NCBI GenBank assembly: GCA_002368355.1
Contig: AP018281.1
Coordinates: forward strand, 4,278,001-4,342,000
DNA from: Chondrocystis sp. NIES-4102
GTDB taxonomy: Bacteria; Cyanobacteriota; Cyanobacteriia; Cyanobacteriales; Xenococcaceae
Direction of reading: 5' to 3'
Length of the DNA stretch: 64,000 nt
The translations under genes and the position numbers were made by a program. The notes under the pieces were generated by a model that saw nothing but the letters and a program-made list of their open reading frames with translations, was not told where the DNA came from and ran no database searches. Positions 36,457 to 45,218 of this stretch are shown piece after piece (the first letter of the stretch is position 1; each line of letters begins with the position of its first letter).

Positions 36457-38166
36457 ATCGATACTATCTACGGTAACTATAAAGGATTAAAACCCAGCCA
36501 ACTAAAGCAGCTAAAAAAACTTTATCATCAGAAACTGCCTGCGGATGTTATTGTCACCCCAGAGTTTGCCCAAAGACTTGCTGCTATTAGCACGGAAATT
36601 AATCAGCCTGTTTGTACTTACCTCAACCGTCGAGGACAGGTAATTAGGGTAGGAGTTGGTAACGCCCATCAAACTCAGATCCCAGCTTTAGAATTGCCCC
36701 GTTATGGTGCTAAACGTCTATCGGGAATTCGCTGTATTGCTACTAAATTACAACCTGAACCACCAAAAGAATCCAGTCTGACAGCTATGGTGTGCCAAAG
36801 ATTAGATGCTTTAGCTCTACTTACTTTAACAGGTACAGGTAAACTAAGACGTGGAGGTGGGGCAACAGGGTATGTACAAGATACCTATCTCGCTCATTTA
36901 TTACCACAGCCAGAAATCCAATCAAGCCAACAAGAATATTGGTCGGTATCCGCGCCTATGAGTATTAATACTCTGAGTGAGCAGGACTTTTTAGGCTTAG
37001 TTGAAGGCTTAGAATCAGAATTTGAACGGGAATATGTAGCCCAACAGGTTGATAGTAGCCACGATCGCGTTGTTTTAGTAGGGTTACAAATAGAACAAGT
37101 AACGGATCAAGAATTTAGCGATCGCCTGGAAGAATTAGTAGGCTTAGTAAATACCGCAGGGGGAGAAGTCTTAGAAACCATCTGTCAAAAGCGATCTCGT
37201 CCTCATCCTCAAACCTTAGTTGGGGAAGGTAAGGTACGTGACATTGCTCTACGAGTTCAAACTTTGGGGGCTAATCTGGTGGCTTTTGATCGTTCTCTTG
37301 CACCTGCTCAAATTCGCAATTTAGAAAGTCAGTTTGGAGTTAGAGTGGTTGATCGCACTGAGATTATTTTAGATATCTTTGCCCAACGCGCTCAATCCCG
37401 TGCAGGTAAGCTACAGGTGGAACTGGCACAACTAGAATATATGTTACCTCGTTTAGTAGGTCGCGGACAGGCAATGTCTCGTTTAGGCGGGGGAATTGGG
37501 ACTAGGGGCCCTGGTGAAACCAAGCTAGAAACAGAAAGACGTAGTATTCAAAAGCGAATTGCCAATTTACAAGCCCAGGTAGACGAATTACAAGCCCATC
37601 GCTCACGGATGCGTAAACAACGCCAAAAACAAGATGTTCCGAGTGTAGCGATCGTTGGTTATACCAATGCAGGGAAATCTACTTTAATTAACGCTTTAAC
37701 CAATGCCGAAGTTTATGTAGCTAATCAGCTATTTGCTACCCTCGATCCTACCACCCGTCGCCTAGCTGTACCTCATGCAGATACAGGTGAACCACAAAAT
37801 ATACTTTTAACCGATACAGTAGGTTTTATTCAACAACTACCTCCGCCTTTGGTTGATGCTTTCCGCGCCACTTTGGAAGAAGTTACTGAAGCAGATGCTT
37901 TAATTCATGTTGTAGATCTTTCCCATCCCACATGGTCGCATCAAATTCATTCAGTGATGGAAATATTAGGTCAAATGCCTTTAGCGCCAGGGCCAATACT
38001 ACTAGTATTTAATAAATTAGACCAAGTAGATAGTGAGACTTTAGCCAAAGCCCAAGAGGAATATCCTTTAGCCCTATTTATCTCAGCTAGCGATCGCTTA
38101 GGATTGGAAACTTTGCGACAGAAGCTATCTCTGTTAGTAGATTTTGCAGGAGTTGGGGAAAGATGA
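36457..38166 (+). CDS. hflX: Ribosome-associated GTPase HflX (start codon non-standard)
   Basis: HflX is a GTPase that binds the ribosome and splits stalled or hibernating 70S particles. The G domain (about residues 390-550 from the proposed start) shows VAIVGYTNAGKST, DPTTRRL, DTVGFIQQLPP and FNKLD; upstream is the HflX domain with QTLVGEGKV and GRGQAMSRLGGGIGTRGPGETKLETERR. The first ordinary start is TTG 36694, but the frame is open from 36421 and encodes the N-terminus I recall for cyanobacterial HflX (TIYGNYKGLKPSQ...FAQRLAAIST...YLNRRGQVIRVGVGN). Only ATC (36457) or ATA offer a start there, with a GAG at 36445-36447. It overlaps trmJ by 4 bp, so the two are translationally coupled. Confidence 0.88.
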   Translation: MDTIYGNYKGLKPSQLKQLKKLYHQKLPADVIVTPEFAQRLAAISTEINQPVCTYLNRRGQVIRVGVGNAHQTQIPALELPRYGAKRLSGIRCIATKLQPEPPKESSLTAMVCQRLDALALLTLTGTGKLRRGGGATGYVQDTYLAHLLPQPEIQSSQQEYWSVSAPMSINTLSEQDFLGLVEGLESEFEREYVAQQVDSSHDRVVLVGLQIEQVTDQEFSDRLEELVGLVNTAGGEVLETICQKRSRPHPQTLVGEGKVRDIALRVQTLGANLVAFDRSLAPAQIRNLESQFGVRVVDRTEIILDIFAQRAQSRAGKLQVELAQLEYMLPRLVGRGQAMSRLGGGIGTRGPGETKLETERRSIQKRIANLQAQVDELQAHRSRMRKQRQKQDVPSVAIVGYTNAGKSTLINALTNAEVYVANQLFATLDPTTRRLAVPHADTGEPQNILLTDTVGFIQQLPPPLVDAFRATLEEVTEADALIHVVDLSHPTWSHQIHSVMEILGQMPLAPGPILLVFNKLDQVDSETLAKAQEEYPLALFISASDRLGLETLRQKLSLLVDFAGVGER

Positions 38167-38909
38167 ATTCTAACCTCTTATCAAACATTAAAATTATTTT
38201 AGTAGAACCGTTAGGGGATATAAATGTAGGCTCGATCGCTAGAATTATGAAAAATATGGGTTTAAACCAACTAATTTTGGTCAATCCCCGATGCGATCGC
38301 TCATCTGAAATAGCTAGAAAAATGGCAGTCCATGCGGTTGATGTCTTAGAAAAAGCTGTAATAGTTGATAATTTAAAAGATGCTTTGGCTGGTTGTACTA
38401 GGGCGATCGCCACTACAGTACGTTCTCGCAGTGTCCCTATTAAACTAGAGTCGCCATCTACAGTTATTCCTTGGTTGCTTACCCCTAATGTGCAGTCCGC
38501 ATTGCTATTTGGGGCAGAAGATCGAGGGTTGAGTAATGAAGAATTAAAATATGCTCAAAGATTTGTCTGTATTCAGTCTCACCCTATTTATCCTTCTTTA
38601 AATTTAGCCCAAGCGGTTGCTATTTGTGCCTACGAACTATACCAAGCTTCCTTAGCTACCAATGATCATTCCCCAGTAGAAGTTGTATCTTCACCCCAAA
38701 CAACAACTAATGCACCTATAGAAGTGTTGGAGAATTATTATCAAGATTTAGAAGCCATGTTATTAGAAATTGGCTTTTTACAATCCCATACAGCCTCAGT
38801 CAAAATGGAAAAGTTTCGTCGTTTATATAATAAAGCTAATCTGGAACCAGAAGAAGTGGCGATGTTACGAGGCATTTTACGTCAAATTCGCTGGGCAATT
38901 AAAAATTAA
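38163..38909 (+). CDS. trmJ: tRNA 2'-O-methyltransferase, TrmJ family
   Basis: This is a SPOUT-class RNA methyltransferase of 248 residues that probably 2'-O-methylates nucleotide 32 of tRNA. Family blocks are ILVEPLGDINVGSIARIMKNMG at the N-terminus, LVNPRCDRSSEIARKMAVHAVDVL, LFGAEDRGLSNEEL and the knot-forming SHPIYPSLNLAQAVAICAYELY. The C-terminal helical extension (about 175-248) is the dimer/tRNA part of TrmJ rather than TrmL. The ATG lies inside the hflX stop (ATGA overlap), so translation is coupled. Confidence 0.9.
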   Translation: MNSNLLSNIKIILVEPLGDINVGSIARIMKNMGLNQLILVNPRCDRSSEIARKMAVHAVDVLEKAVIVDNLKDALAGCTRAIATTVRSRSVPIKLESPSTVIPWLLTPNVQSALLFGAEDRGLSNEELKYAQRFVCIQSHPIYPSLNLAQAVAICAYELYQASLATNDHSPVEVVSSPQTTTNAPIEVLENYYQDLEAMLLEIGFLQSHTASVKMEKFRRLYNKANLEPEEVAMLRGILRQIRWAIKN

Positions 38910-39101
38910 TTAATAAAATCTCTTCACGCGAAAATAGCGTTAATTACTATCAGCATCCTCACTGACACCAGGTGTAGTAAGTAGTATGATGTCTATGTTT
39001 TAATAATATTGATATAATCATCAATAATATCACTTTGATATAATTTGATTCAATGTCTGCGAAATTGAATCGCTGCTGCCTACTTCAGTTTCGTAAAAAT
39101 T

Positions 39102-40400
39102 ATGCCTCTCAGATTTTCCCATATTAGATATAACAATTGGTTACCATATTCTTTGATACCTGGACTAATGATATTGACCGCAAGCTGTGGTTCATTACCC
39201 TCTAGAGAAGCTCAAAGTGAAACTTCTAGTCCACAACAGCAGCAATCAGTAGCTGTAGATGCAGCAGTAGCAAGCCTTGGTTCACTAGAAAGAGACACCG
39301 AGTATGTGGGTACGACTTTTCCAGTGCGAGAGGTTGCCTTGCGATCGCGTATTGAAGGACAAATACTGGATATGACAGTAGATGCAGGGGATCGAGTAGA
39401 GCAAGGTCAGGTATTAGCCCGAATTGATGATTCCATTTCAGCATCTACGGTAAGTCAAGCCGAAGCAGAGGTGGCAGCCCTCCAATCGGAAGTAGCTAGT
39501 TTAGAAGCAGATGTTAACGATGCCCGCGCCCAAGTCGAACAGGCACAGCTAGAACTAAAACAGGCACAGTCTGATGCTGCCAGAACCAACCAACTGTTTA
39601 AGCAAGGTGCGATTTCCGAGCAAGAAGCAGAATTAAACAGGACTGCGGTGGGACAGGCTGAACAAGCATTACAGTCGGCACAACAGCAGGTACAAAATCG
39701 CTCTTCGGCAGTAGTAGCTGCCCAACGTCGTGTCGCAGCACAGCAGGCAATAGTGGCACAGGAACAACAAAGACAGTCATTTACCGTGTTAACTTCTCCC
39801 GTTACGGGTTCGGTATTAGAAAGAGTTTTAGAACCAGGAGATTTAGCCCAACCAGGCAATGAAGTGTTGCGGTTAGGAGATTTCAGCCAGATTCAGGTAC
39901 GGGTGCAGATTTCAGAATTAGAGTTAGCGGAGATTCGGACGGGACAGACGGCACAGGTACAGTTAGATGCCCTGCCAGAAAAAACCTTTACAGGAGAAGT
40001 AACGCAAATTTCTTTGGCTGCCGATACTACCGCTCGTTTGATTCCCGTCGAGGTAACTATCTCTAATGGCGATCGCCGTATTGGTCGGGGATTGCTGGCG
40101 CGGGTTAATTTTGGTCAACAGAACAATAAGAGCGTAGTCGTACCTGAAGCAGCAGTCCAGGTAGCCTCTAAGGGGGCAAAAAATCAGAATTCCGAGTCAG
40201 ATACCGCAACTATATTTATCCTCAAACAAAAGGGAGAAAATGCCACAGTTACAGCCCGTGAGGTCAAACTAGGCGATCGCGCCAATGCTCAAGTAGAAAT
40301 TGTTTCTGGACTAGAACCAGGAGAAGAATTTGTCGTGCGTAGCAGTGGCAATTTACAAGATGGCGATTCGGTTCGTCTCAGCTTTATCTCCGAATCATAA
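39102..40400 (+). CDS. RND efflux periplasmic adaptor (HlyD/AcrA type), lipoprotein
   Basis: This is a membrane-fusion protein of a tripartite efflux pump, 432 residues. A signal peptide ends in a lipobox (ILTASC, cysteine near residue 29), so it is lipid-anchored in the periplasm. Next come the barrel-sandwich halves (about 65-105 with EGQILDMTVDAGDRVEQGQVLARID, and 230-265), separated by a long alpha-hairpin coiled coil rich in Ala/Gln/Glu (about 110-225), then the beta-barrel and membrane-proximal domains. It is followed 66 bp downstream by its RND permease. No outer-membrane TolC partner is encoded here. The substrate is not predictable. Confidence 0.93.
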   Translation: MPLRFSHIRYNNWLPYSLIPGLMILTASCGSLPSREAQSETSSPQQQQSVAVDAAVASLGSLERDTEYVGTTFPVREVALRSRIEGQILDMTVDAGDRVEQGQVLARIDDSISASTVSQAEAEVAALQSEVASLEADVNDARAQVEQAQLELKQAQSDAARTNQLFKQGAISEQEAELNRTAVGQAEQALQSAQQQVQNRSSAVVAAQRRVAAQQAIVAQEQQRQSFTVLTSPVTGSVLERVLEPGDLAQPGNEVLRLGDFSQIQVRVQISELELAEIRTGQTAQVQLDALPEKTFTGEVTQISLAADTTARLIPVEVTISNGDRRIGRGLLARVNFGQQNNKSVVVPEAAVQVASKGAKNQNSESDTATIFILKQKGENATVTAREVKLGDRANAQVEIVSGLEPGEEFVVRSSGNLQDGDSVRLSFISES

Positions 40401-40466
40401 ATGTATCGCAGTACAGCCAATAGATAAGAACAAATTCCTAACTCCGAACTCTAACTCATTTCATTC

Positions 40467-43400
40467 ATGAAAACTTCCTCTGTCTCCAATCTTAGTATCA
40501 CTGCCGTTTCCATTCGTCAGCACATCGGCACTCTGATGCTAACTCTAGCAGTAATTGTTATTGGGGTATTTTTTCTGTTTAACATCCAGGTAGATTTGCT
40601 ACCTTCTATCACCTACCCACGTATTGGCTTGCGGGTGAGTGTACCTGGTATTTCCCCGGAAGTAGCAATAGATGAAGTGACTCGCCCTTTAGAAGAAGGA
40701 CTGGCTGCCACTGAAGGAGTGGTACAGGTATTTTCCCAAACTCGCGAAGGTCAGGTAAGTATAGACCTTTACTTTCAGCCAGGAGGGGATATCGACCAGG
40801 CATTGAATGATGCTACGGCTGCTTTTAATCGGGTGCGATCAAGTTTACCAGATACGGTTGAAGACCCAAGACTATTTAAAGTCGATCCGTCTCAACTACC
40901 AGTTTATGAGCTTGCGCTAACATCTCAATCTTTAGATCCGTTGCAATTGCGCGTCTTTGCCGATGAGGAACTAGCTAGAGAACTGGGAATCGTTGAGGGT
41001 GTAGCAGTGGTTGATGTTTCGGGAGGTGTGAAAGAAGAAGTAAGGGTTTTAATCGATCTCAGTCGCTTACAGGCTTTAGGGGTGGGGTTGAATGATGTAC
41101 TTACCGAACTAGAAGAAACTAATCAGGATATTTCTGGCGGGCGAATTCTGGGGAATCTGAACGAACCCTTGACGCGTGCTATTGGTCGCTTTGAGGATGT
41201 AGCAGAAATTCTCGATCTCTCTTTTAAAGTGGAAACGACAGCAGCAACAGACGAATCAGCATCTCTAAGTCGTGTATATCTGCGAGATTTTGCCCAGGTG
41301 ATTGACGGTAAAGCTAATCAGCGAATTTTTGTGTTTCTCAATCAGCAACCTGCGGTGAAACTCAGCATTCAAAAGCAGCCAGTCGCCAATACCATTGAAG
41401 TTGTAGAGGGAATCAAACAACGACTTGAAGAATTACGACGCTCAGGGATAGTTCCCGAAGATCTCGAATTAGTTGCTACCCTGGACGAATCGGTTTTTAT
41501 TCAAAATGCCATTAGCAACGTAACCAATGCTGGTTTAATTGGTGCGGGACTCGCTGCGATCGCTGTTTTATTATTTCTTGGTTCTCTGCGTCAAACGGCA
41601 ATTGTCGTCTCCGCAATTCCCTTAGCAGCACTGATGGCAATTATTTTAATGAAGCTGTTTGGTTTGTCGCTCAATGTGTTTAGCCTAGGTGGGTTGGCAG
41701 TAGGAGTGGGAATTGTGGTCGATAACTCTATTGTTATGTTAGAGAATATTGCCGAAAGCGCGGGGATGACACCAGGCAAAGACGCTAAGACGCGACTTAA
41801 TTCCCGTCAGTTAATCAAGCGATCAATTTCTAGCAGTCAGGAGGTTGAATCCGCGTTGGTTGCTTCTAGTAGTACCAATTTAGTGGCAGTTTTGCCTTTC
41901 TTGCTCATTGGTGGTTTTATTTCCCTACTGTTTAATGAATTGGTTCTAACCGTTAGCTTTGCTGTGGCTGCATCAGTTTTGGTAGCTTTAACTATCGTGC
42001 CAATGCTGGCATCTCGTCTGTTGGCAATCCGCCAATCGAGTTCTGTTGGACGTTTTTGGTTATTAAAGGAGTTCAATCGTCAATTTGAAGCTGCTACTAG
42101 ACGCTATGGCGTAATGCTTAAAAAGGTTTTGCGACGGCGGTTACTAACAATTGGCTTAACCTTTTTAGTGTTGGGTGGTAGTAGTCTGCTAATTGTCGGT
42201 CGAGTTCCCCAGGAGATTTTGCCTCGGATCAATACTGGGCAAGCTCAATTACGCGCCCAATTTCCTCCAGGTACTCCTCTAGAGACAAATCGCCGAGTTA
42301 TGGTGAAAGTAGATGAGATTTTACTAGCGCAGCCCGAAACAGAGTATGTTTTTACCACATCTGGAGGTTTTTTGTTTGGTAGCAACACCAGTGAAAACCC
42401 CCTACGTGGCACTAGCACCATCACTCTTAAACCAAACACAGATGTTGAGGCGTATGTGTCGCGGGTATCGGCGGAATTCGACAAATTAGATTTAGTTGAT
42501 ATTCGCTTACGTCTTAGTCCTGGTGAGGTACGAGGTCTAATTTTAAATAACTCTCCAGTAAGGGGTGCAGAAGTTGATATCATTCTTCAGGGAGAAAATA
42601 GCCAAATATTAGAACAAGCCGGACAGCAAGTATTAGATACCTTAGAACAACGAGCAACCTTATCCAGCTTTCGTCCCGATGCCGATTCCAGACAACCCGA
42701 AATTCAAATACGGCTCGATCGCGAACGAGCTGCGGATCTCGACCTCAATATTCAAGATATTGGTAATACTCTTGAAACGGCGATCACAGGTTCGATTCCT
42801 ACCCAATTGCAACGCGGCAATCGTTTGGTAGATGTGCGAGTAGAGCTTGATGAAGACTCAATTCGTCGTCCTTCTCAACTGGCGCAAATTCCCCTATTTA
42901 TCGAGGATAGTAATCGCTTAATTCGTTTGGGAGATGTTACCCGTATTGAATCAGGACAAGCCCCTGGAGAAATTCAACGCATCAACCAACGACAGGTATT
43001 TTTGATTGCAGGTAGCCTTAATGAAGATGCCGATTTGGGAGCAGCCTTAGAGGAATTAGACCAAATATTCCAAGAGATCGACCTGCCTCAAGGAGTTAGT
43101 CGCCTCCCCAGTGCTGCTGCTCAAAGTAACCAAGAAATTCAGTCTGCTTTCGCTGTTTTAGGGGGACTCGCAGCCTTTTTAGTGTTTGTGGTGATGGCAG
43201 TACAGTACAATTCCCTTGTCGATCCGTTGGTAATTATGTTTACTTTGCCTTTAGCATTAGCGGGGGGTATTTGGGGACTGTTTATTACCCAGACGGCAAT
43301 CGGCGTAACCGTAATTGTGGGAGCAGTTTTGTTAGTTGGTATCGTGGTCAACAATGCAATTATTCTCGTAGAGTTAGCCAATCAAATTCGAGAACGGGAA

Positions 43401-43733
43401 AAATGCGATCGCACTACGGCAATTTTACAAGCAGCACCCCAAAGACTGCGTCCCATTCTGATGACTACCATCACCACCGTAGTCGGGATGTTGCCTCTGG
43501 CATTAGGATTAGGACAAGGGGGAGAGTTCCTACAACCATTAGGTATTGTCGTCTTTTCAGGATTGGCATTAGCAACTATACTAACCCTATTTATTATTCC
43601 TTGTTTATATGTACTGCTACACGACTTGGTGGGCAGGATTTCAGGTAAAAAGCGATCGCCAAAACCGACTCAACAAAAAGCTACAAAACCCGCAGAAAAG
43701 TTGAATAAATGCTCTAGCACTGTAAAACCATAG
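40467..43733 (+). CDS. RND-family efflux permease (AcrB-like)
   Basis: This is a proton-driven RND pump of 1088 residues in the cytoplasmic membrane, full length with 12 membrane segments and two large periplasmic loops. The first helix is followed by LLPSITYPRIGLRVSVPGISPEVAIDEVTRPLEE (porter domain), the TM4 proton-relay block GGLAVGVGIVVDNSIVMLENI and the repeat in the second half (GAVLLVGIVVNNAIILVELAN and RLRPILMTTITTVVGMLPLALG). The mixed pattern, with an aspartate in the first half and VNN in the second, is as in other hydrophobe/amphiphile pumps. The C-terminal tail is lysine/proline-rich. It forms a pair with the adaptor just upstream. Confidence 0.94.
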   Translation: MKTSSVSNLSITAVSIRQHIGTLMLTLAVIVIGVFFLFNIQVDLLPSITYPRIGLRVSVPGISPEVAIDEVTRPLEEGLAATEGVVQVFSQTREGQVSIDLYFQPGGDIDQALNDATAAFNRVRSSLPDTVEDPRLFKVDPSQLPVYELALTSQSLDPLQLRVFADEELARELGIVEGVAVVDVSGGVKEEVRVLIDLSRLQALGVGLNDVLTELEETNQDISGGRILGNLNEPLTRAIGRFEDVAEILDLSFKVETTAATDESASLSRVYLRDFAQVIDGKANQRIFVFLNQQPAVKLSIQKQPVANTIEVVEGIKQRLEELRRSGIVPEDLELVATLDESVFIQNAISNVTNAGLIGAGLAAIAVLLFLGSLRQTAIVVSAIPLAALMAIILMKLFGLSLNVFSLGGLAVGVGIVVDNSIVMLENIAESAGMTPGKDAKTRLNSRQLIKRSISSSQEVESALVASSSTNLVAVLPFLLIGGFISLLFNELVLTVSFAVAASVLVALTIVPMLASRLLAIRQSSSVGRFWLLKEFNRQFEAATRRYGVMLKKVLRRRLLTIGLTFLVLGGSSLLIVGRVPQEILPRINTGQAQLRAQFPPGTPLETNRRVMVKVDEILLAQPETEYVFTTSGGFLFGSNTSENPLRGTSTITLKPNTDVEAYVSRVSAEFDKLDLVDIRLRLSPGEVRGLILNNSPVRGAEVDIILQGENSQILEQAGQQVLDTLEQRATLSSFRPDADSRQPEIQIRLDRERAADLDLNIQDIGNTLETAITGSIPTQLQRGNRLVDVRVELDEDSIRRPSQLAQIPLFIEDSNRLIRLGDVTRIESGQAPGEIQRINQRQVFLIAGSLNEDADLGAALEELDQIFQEIDLPQGVSRLPSAAAQSNQEIQSAFAVLGGLAAFLVFVVMAVQYNSLVDPLVIMFTLPLALAGGIWGLFITQTAIGVTVIVGAVLLVGIVVNNAIILVELANQIREREKCDRTTAILQAAPQRLRPILMTTITTVVGMLPLALGLGQGGEFLQPLGIVVFSGLALATILTLFIIPCLYVLLHDLVGRISGKKRSPKPTQQKATKPAEKLNKCSSTVKP

Positions 43734-44103
43734 AAACTCAGAGTCAACCTAGCGGGACTTAAACAAAAATTATGCCCAAACAAACCCTAAACTATAGCCG
43801 TACAAAATTAGGAATGAAATTTGGTAATGTAATAACTAATGCGATCGCAATTTACTCTCCATAATGCGACCACTTTCTAATAACGTGAATTCGATGACTA
43901 CAAAATTAACTGGTTATGTTTGGTTCAAGGTTCAAGGGAAAGGGGAAAAGGGTATATTTTTCGTAATTACCATCAATGAATTTGAGCTTAATTTTCTAGA
44001 AATGTCTCAAAAATATCTTTGGTCGAACTGACGTTCTAATAATTTTCACCGTATTTTCTGATTCTATAATTTCATATACCAAATGATTTTAATTCACCAG
44101 CAA
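43734..44103. other. Intergenic region at the left edge of the accessory island
   Basis: About 370 bp between the RND permease and the ImmA-like gene, which are convergent. It holds only a 30-codon open frame at 43771-43863 without supporting features, and no tRNA or clear att-like repeat. It marks the boundary between chromosomal and island genes. Confidence 0.4.
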
Positions 44104-44646
44104 TTAAAGAAAGATACCGTTAACATTACTCCGAAATCTCACCATATCTTCACTAGCGTTAAAATGTATAGCAATTTGAGATATAGTCATCTTTCTTTGT
44201 TTTGCCCAAAGTAAACCACGTCGAGGAATTTGTAAGCATCCACCTAAATATACTGCTTCATCTTCGTCTTGTTGTCGGCGTTGGGGAAGTCCCTTTTTAG
44301 GATTGTAACCTACCATTTTATGTTTTAAAATTACATGGGCGAATTCGTGCATTAAATTTGATTGTTGTCTGGTAGCTGCATGACGGGGATTATGAACGAT
44401 CCATAATGGCTTTATATTAATAATTACTGCTGACCAATCGTCACTATTAGATAATCTTTTTATTTGTTCTGATTCTGCGTTAGGTACTGTTTGGGGAGTA
44501 AAAATAGTTGCATTAAAATGTTGGACTAATACTTGTGCTGGAAATAATTCAAAAGCTTTAAAACCTAATATATTTCTTTGTTTGGTTGCGATCGCTTCTA
44601 ATCTTTGTCTATTTTCGCAAGTTAAACTGTTAATCAATCCCATCAA
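44104..44646 (-). CDS. ImmA/IrrE-family metallopeptidase
   Basis: This is a 180-residue zinc protease of the ImmA/IrrE group, which cleaves XRE-type repressors, as ImmA does ImmR and IrrE does DdrO. The zinc site HEFAH is at residues 100-104 (NLMHEFAHVILKHK), followed by the third-ligand helix (QDEDEAVYLGGCLQIPRRGLL). The N-terminus has the usual region preceding the active site (LIVHNPRHAATRQQSNL). It starts 12 bp after the XRE gene on the same strand, so the pair is one operon. It probably inactivates the partner repressor in response to stress or infection. Confidence 0.9.
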   Translation of the reverse strand: MMGLINSLTCENRQRLEAIATKQRNILGFKAFELFPAQVLVQHFNATIFTPQTVPNAESEQIKRLSNSDDWSAVIINIKPLWIVHNPRHAATRQQSNLMHEFAHVILKHKMVGYNPKKGLPQRRQQDEDEAVYLGGCLQIPRRGLLWAKQRKMTISQIAIHFNASEDMVRFRSNVNGIFL

Positions 44647-44658
44647 TAATATTTGTTC

Positions 44659-45015
44659 CTATTCATCTTTATTCTTAGACAGATCTTTATATGCTGCTTT
44701 AACCAATGATGCTAAAGCCAGGGCGATCGCTGGGTCAAGATTTTTATCAGCGCGTAATTGAATTGTAATTGCTTCAGGAGTATTTAAAGTTTCTTCTTCC
44801 TCTTCGGCATTTTTAATTAATTCTGCGGGGGGAATTTCCAACCAATCACACAAAGCTAAAAAGGTATCCATATCTGGGGTTTTAGCATTTTCTACTCGCG
44901 AAATTGTTGAGGGACTAACATTACCTATCTCTTTAGCTGTTTCCCTTAACCCACGATTACCACGCTTGTTACGAACTAAATTAGCTAATCTTTCCGTATC
45001 TAAATAATTTTTCAT
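44659..45015 (-). CDS. XRE-family transcriptional regulator
   Basis: This is a 118-residue DNA-binding protein with an N-terminal Cro/C1-type helix-turn-helix (about residues 5-65, LANLVRNKRGNRGLRETAKEIGNVSPSTISRVENAKTPDMDTFLALCDWLEIPP) and an acidic helical C-terminus (EEEEETLNTPEAITIQLR) that may be the cleavage or dimer region. It is the first gene of a leftward XRE-ImmA operon and is divergent from the pPIWI-RE genes. Two palindromes in the shared 203-bp spacer are candidate operators. It plausibly represses the defence operon as well as itself. Confidence 0.9.
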   Translation of the reverse strand: MKNYLDTERLANLVRNKRGNRGLRETAKEIGNVSPSTISRVENAKTPDMDTFLALCDWLEIPPAELIKNAEEEEETLNTPEAITIQLRADKNLDPAIALALASLVKAAYKDLSKNKDE

Positions 45016-45047
45016 TCTGTTTCACAAAAGATTCATTTGTTTCTTGC

Positions 45048-45076
45048 TTGACAAGAATAAACTATCTTTGTATAAT
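45048..45076 (+). promoter_or_regulatory. Consensus sigma-70 promoter of the pPIWI-RE operon
   Basis: TTGACA (45048-45053) and TATAAT (45071-45076) are both perfect consensus hexamers with a 17-bp spacer, on the strand of the nuclease gene. Transcription would start near 45083, leaving a leader of about 136 nt. Such a strong promoter needs repression, which fits the divergent XRE gene. Confidence 0.75.
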
Positions 45077-45095
45077 TGATGAAACGATCGCATCA
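45077..45095. promoter_or_regulatory. Candidate operator 1 (TGATG-N9-CATCA)
   Basis: This inverted repeat directly abuts the -10 box and covers the expected transcription start, an ideal position for a repressor. The likely ligand is the XRE protein; this is inferred from position. Confidence 0.4.
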
Positions 45096-45112
45096 GTAAT
45101 AATACAGCAAAT

Positions 45113-45127
45113 CAAATGTGACATTTG
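45113..45127. promoter_or_regulatory. Candidate operator 2 (CAAATG-TGA-CATTTG)
   Basis: A perfect 6-bp inverted repeat around TGA in the operon leader, about 30 bp after the predicted start. Length and symmetry suit an XRE dimer; it could alternatively be a small leader hairpin. Confidence 0.45.
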
Positions 45128-45218
45128 TGTTATCCATTAAATATACACACTGCAAACATTACCAATCTCAGCGACCAGCAATCATGAAGTAATTAAGAAA
45201 TTTAATAGCAAATAGTTT

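Noticed and set aside
43771-43863. 30-codon open frame beside the island
   Set aside because: No ribosome-binding site, homology cue or composition signal; likely chance.
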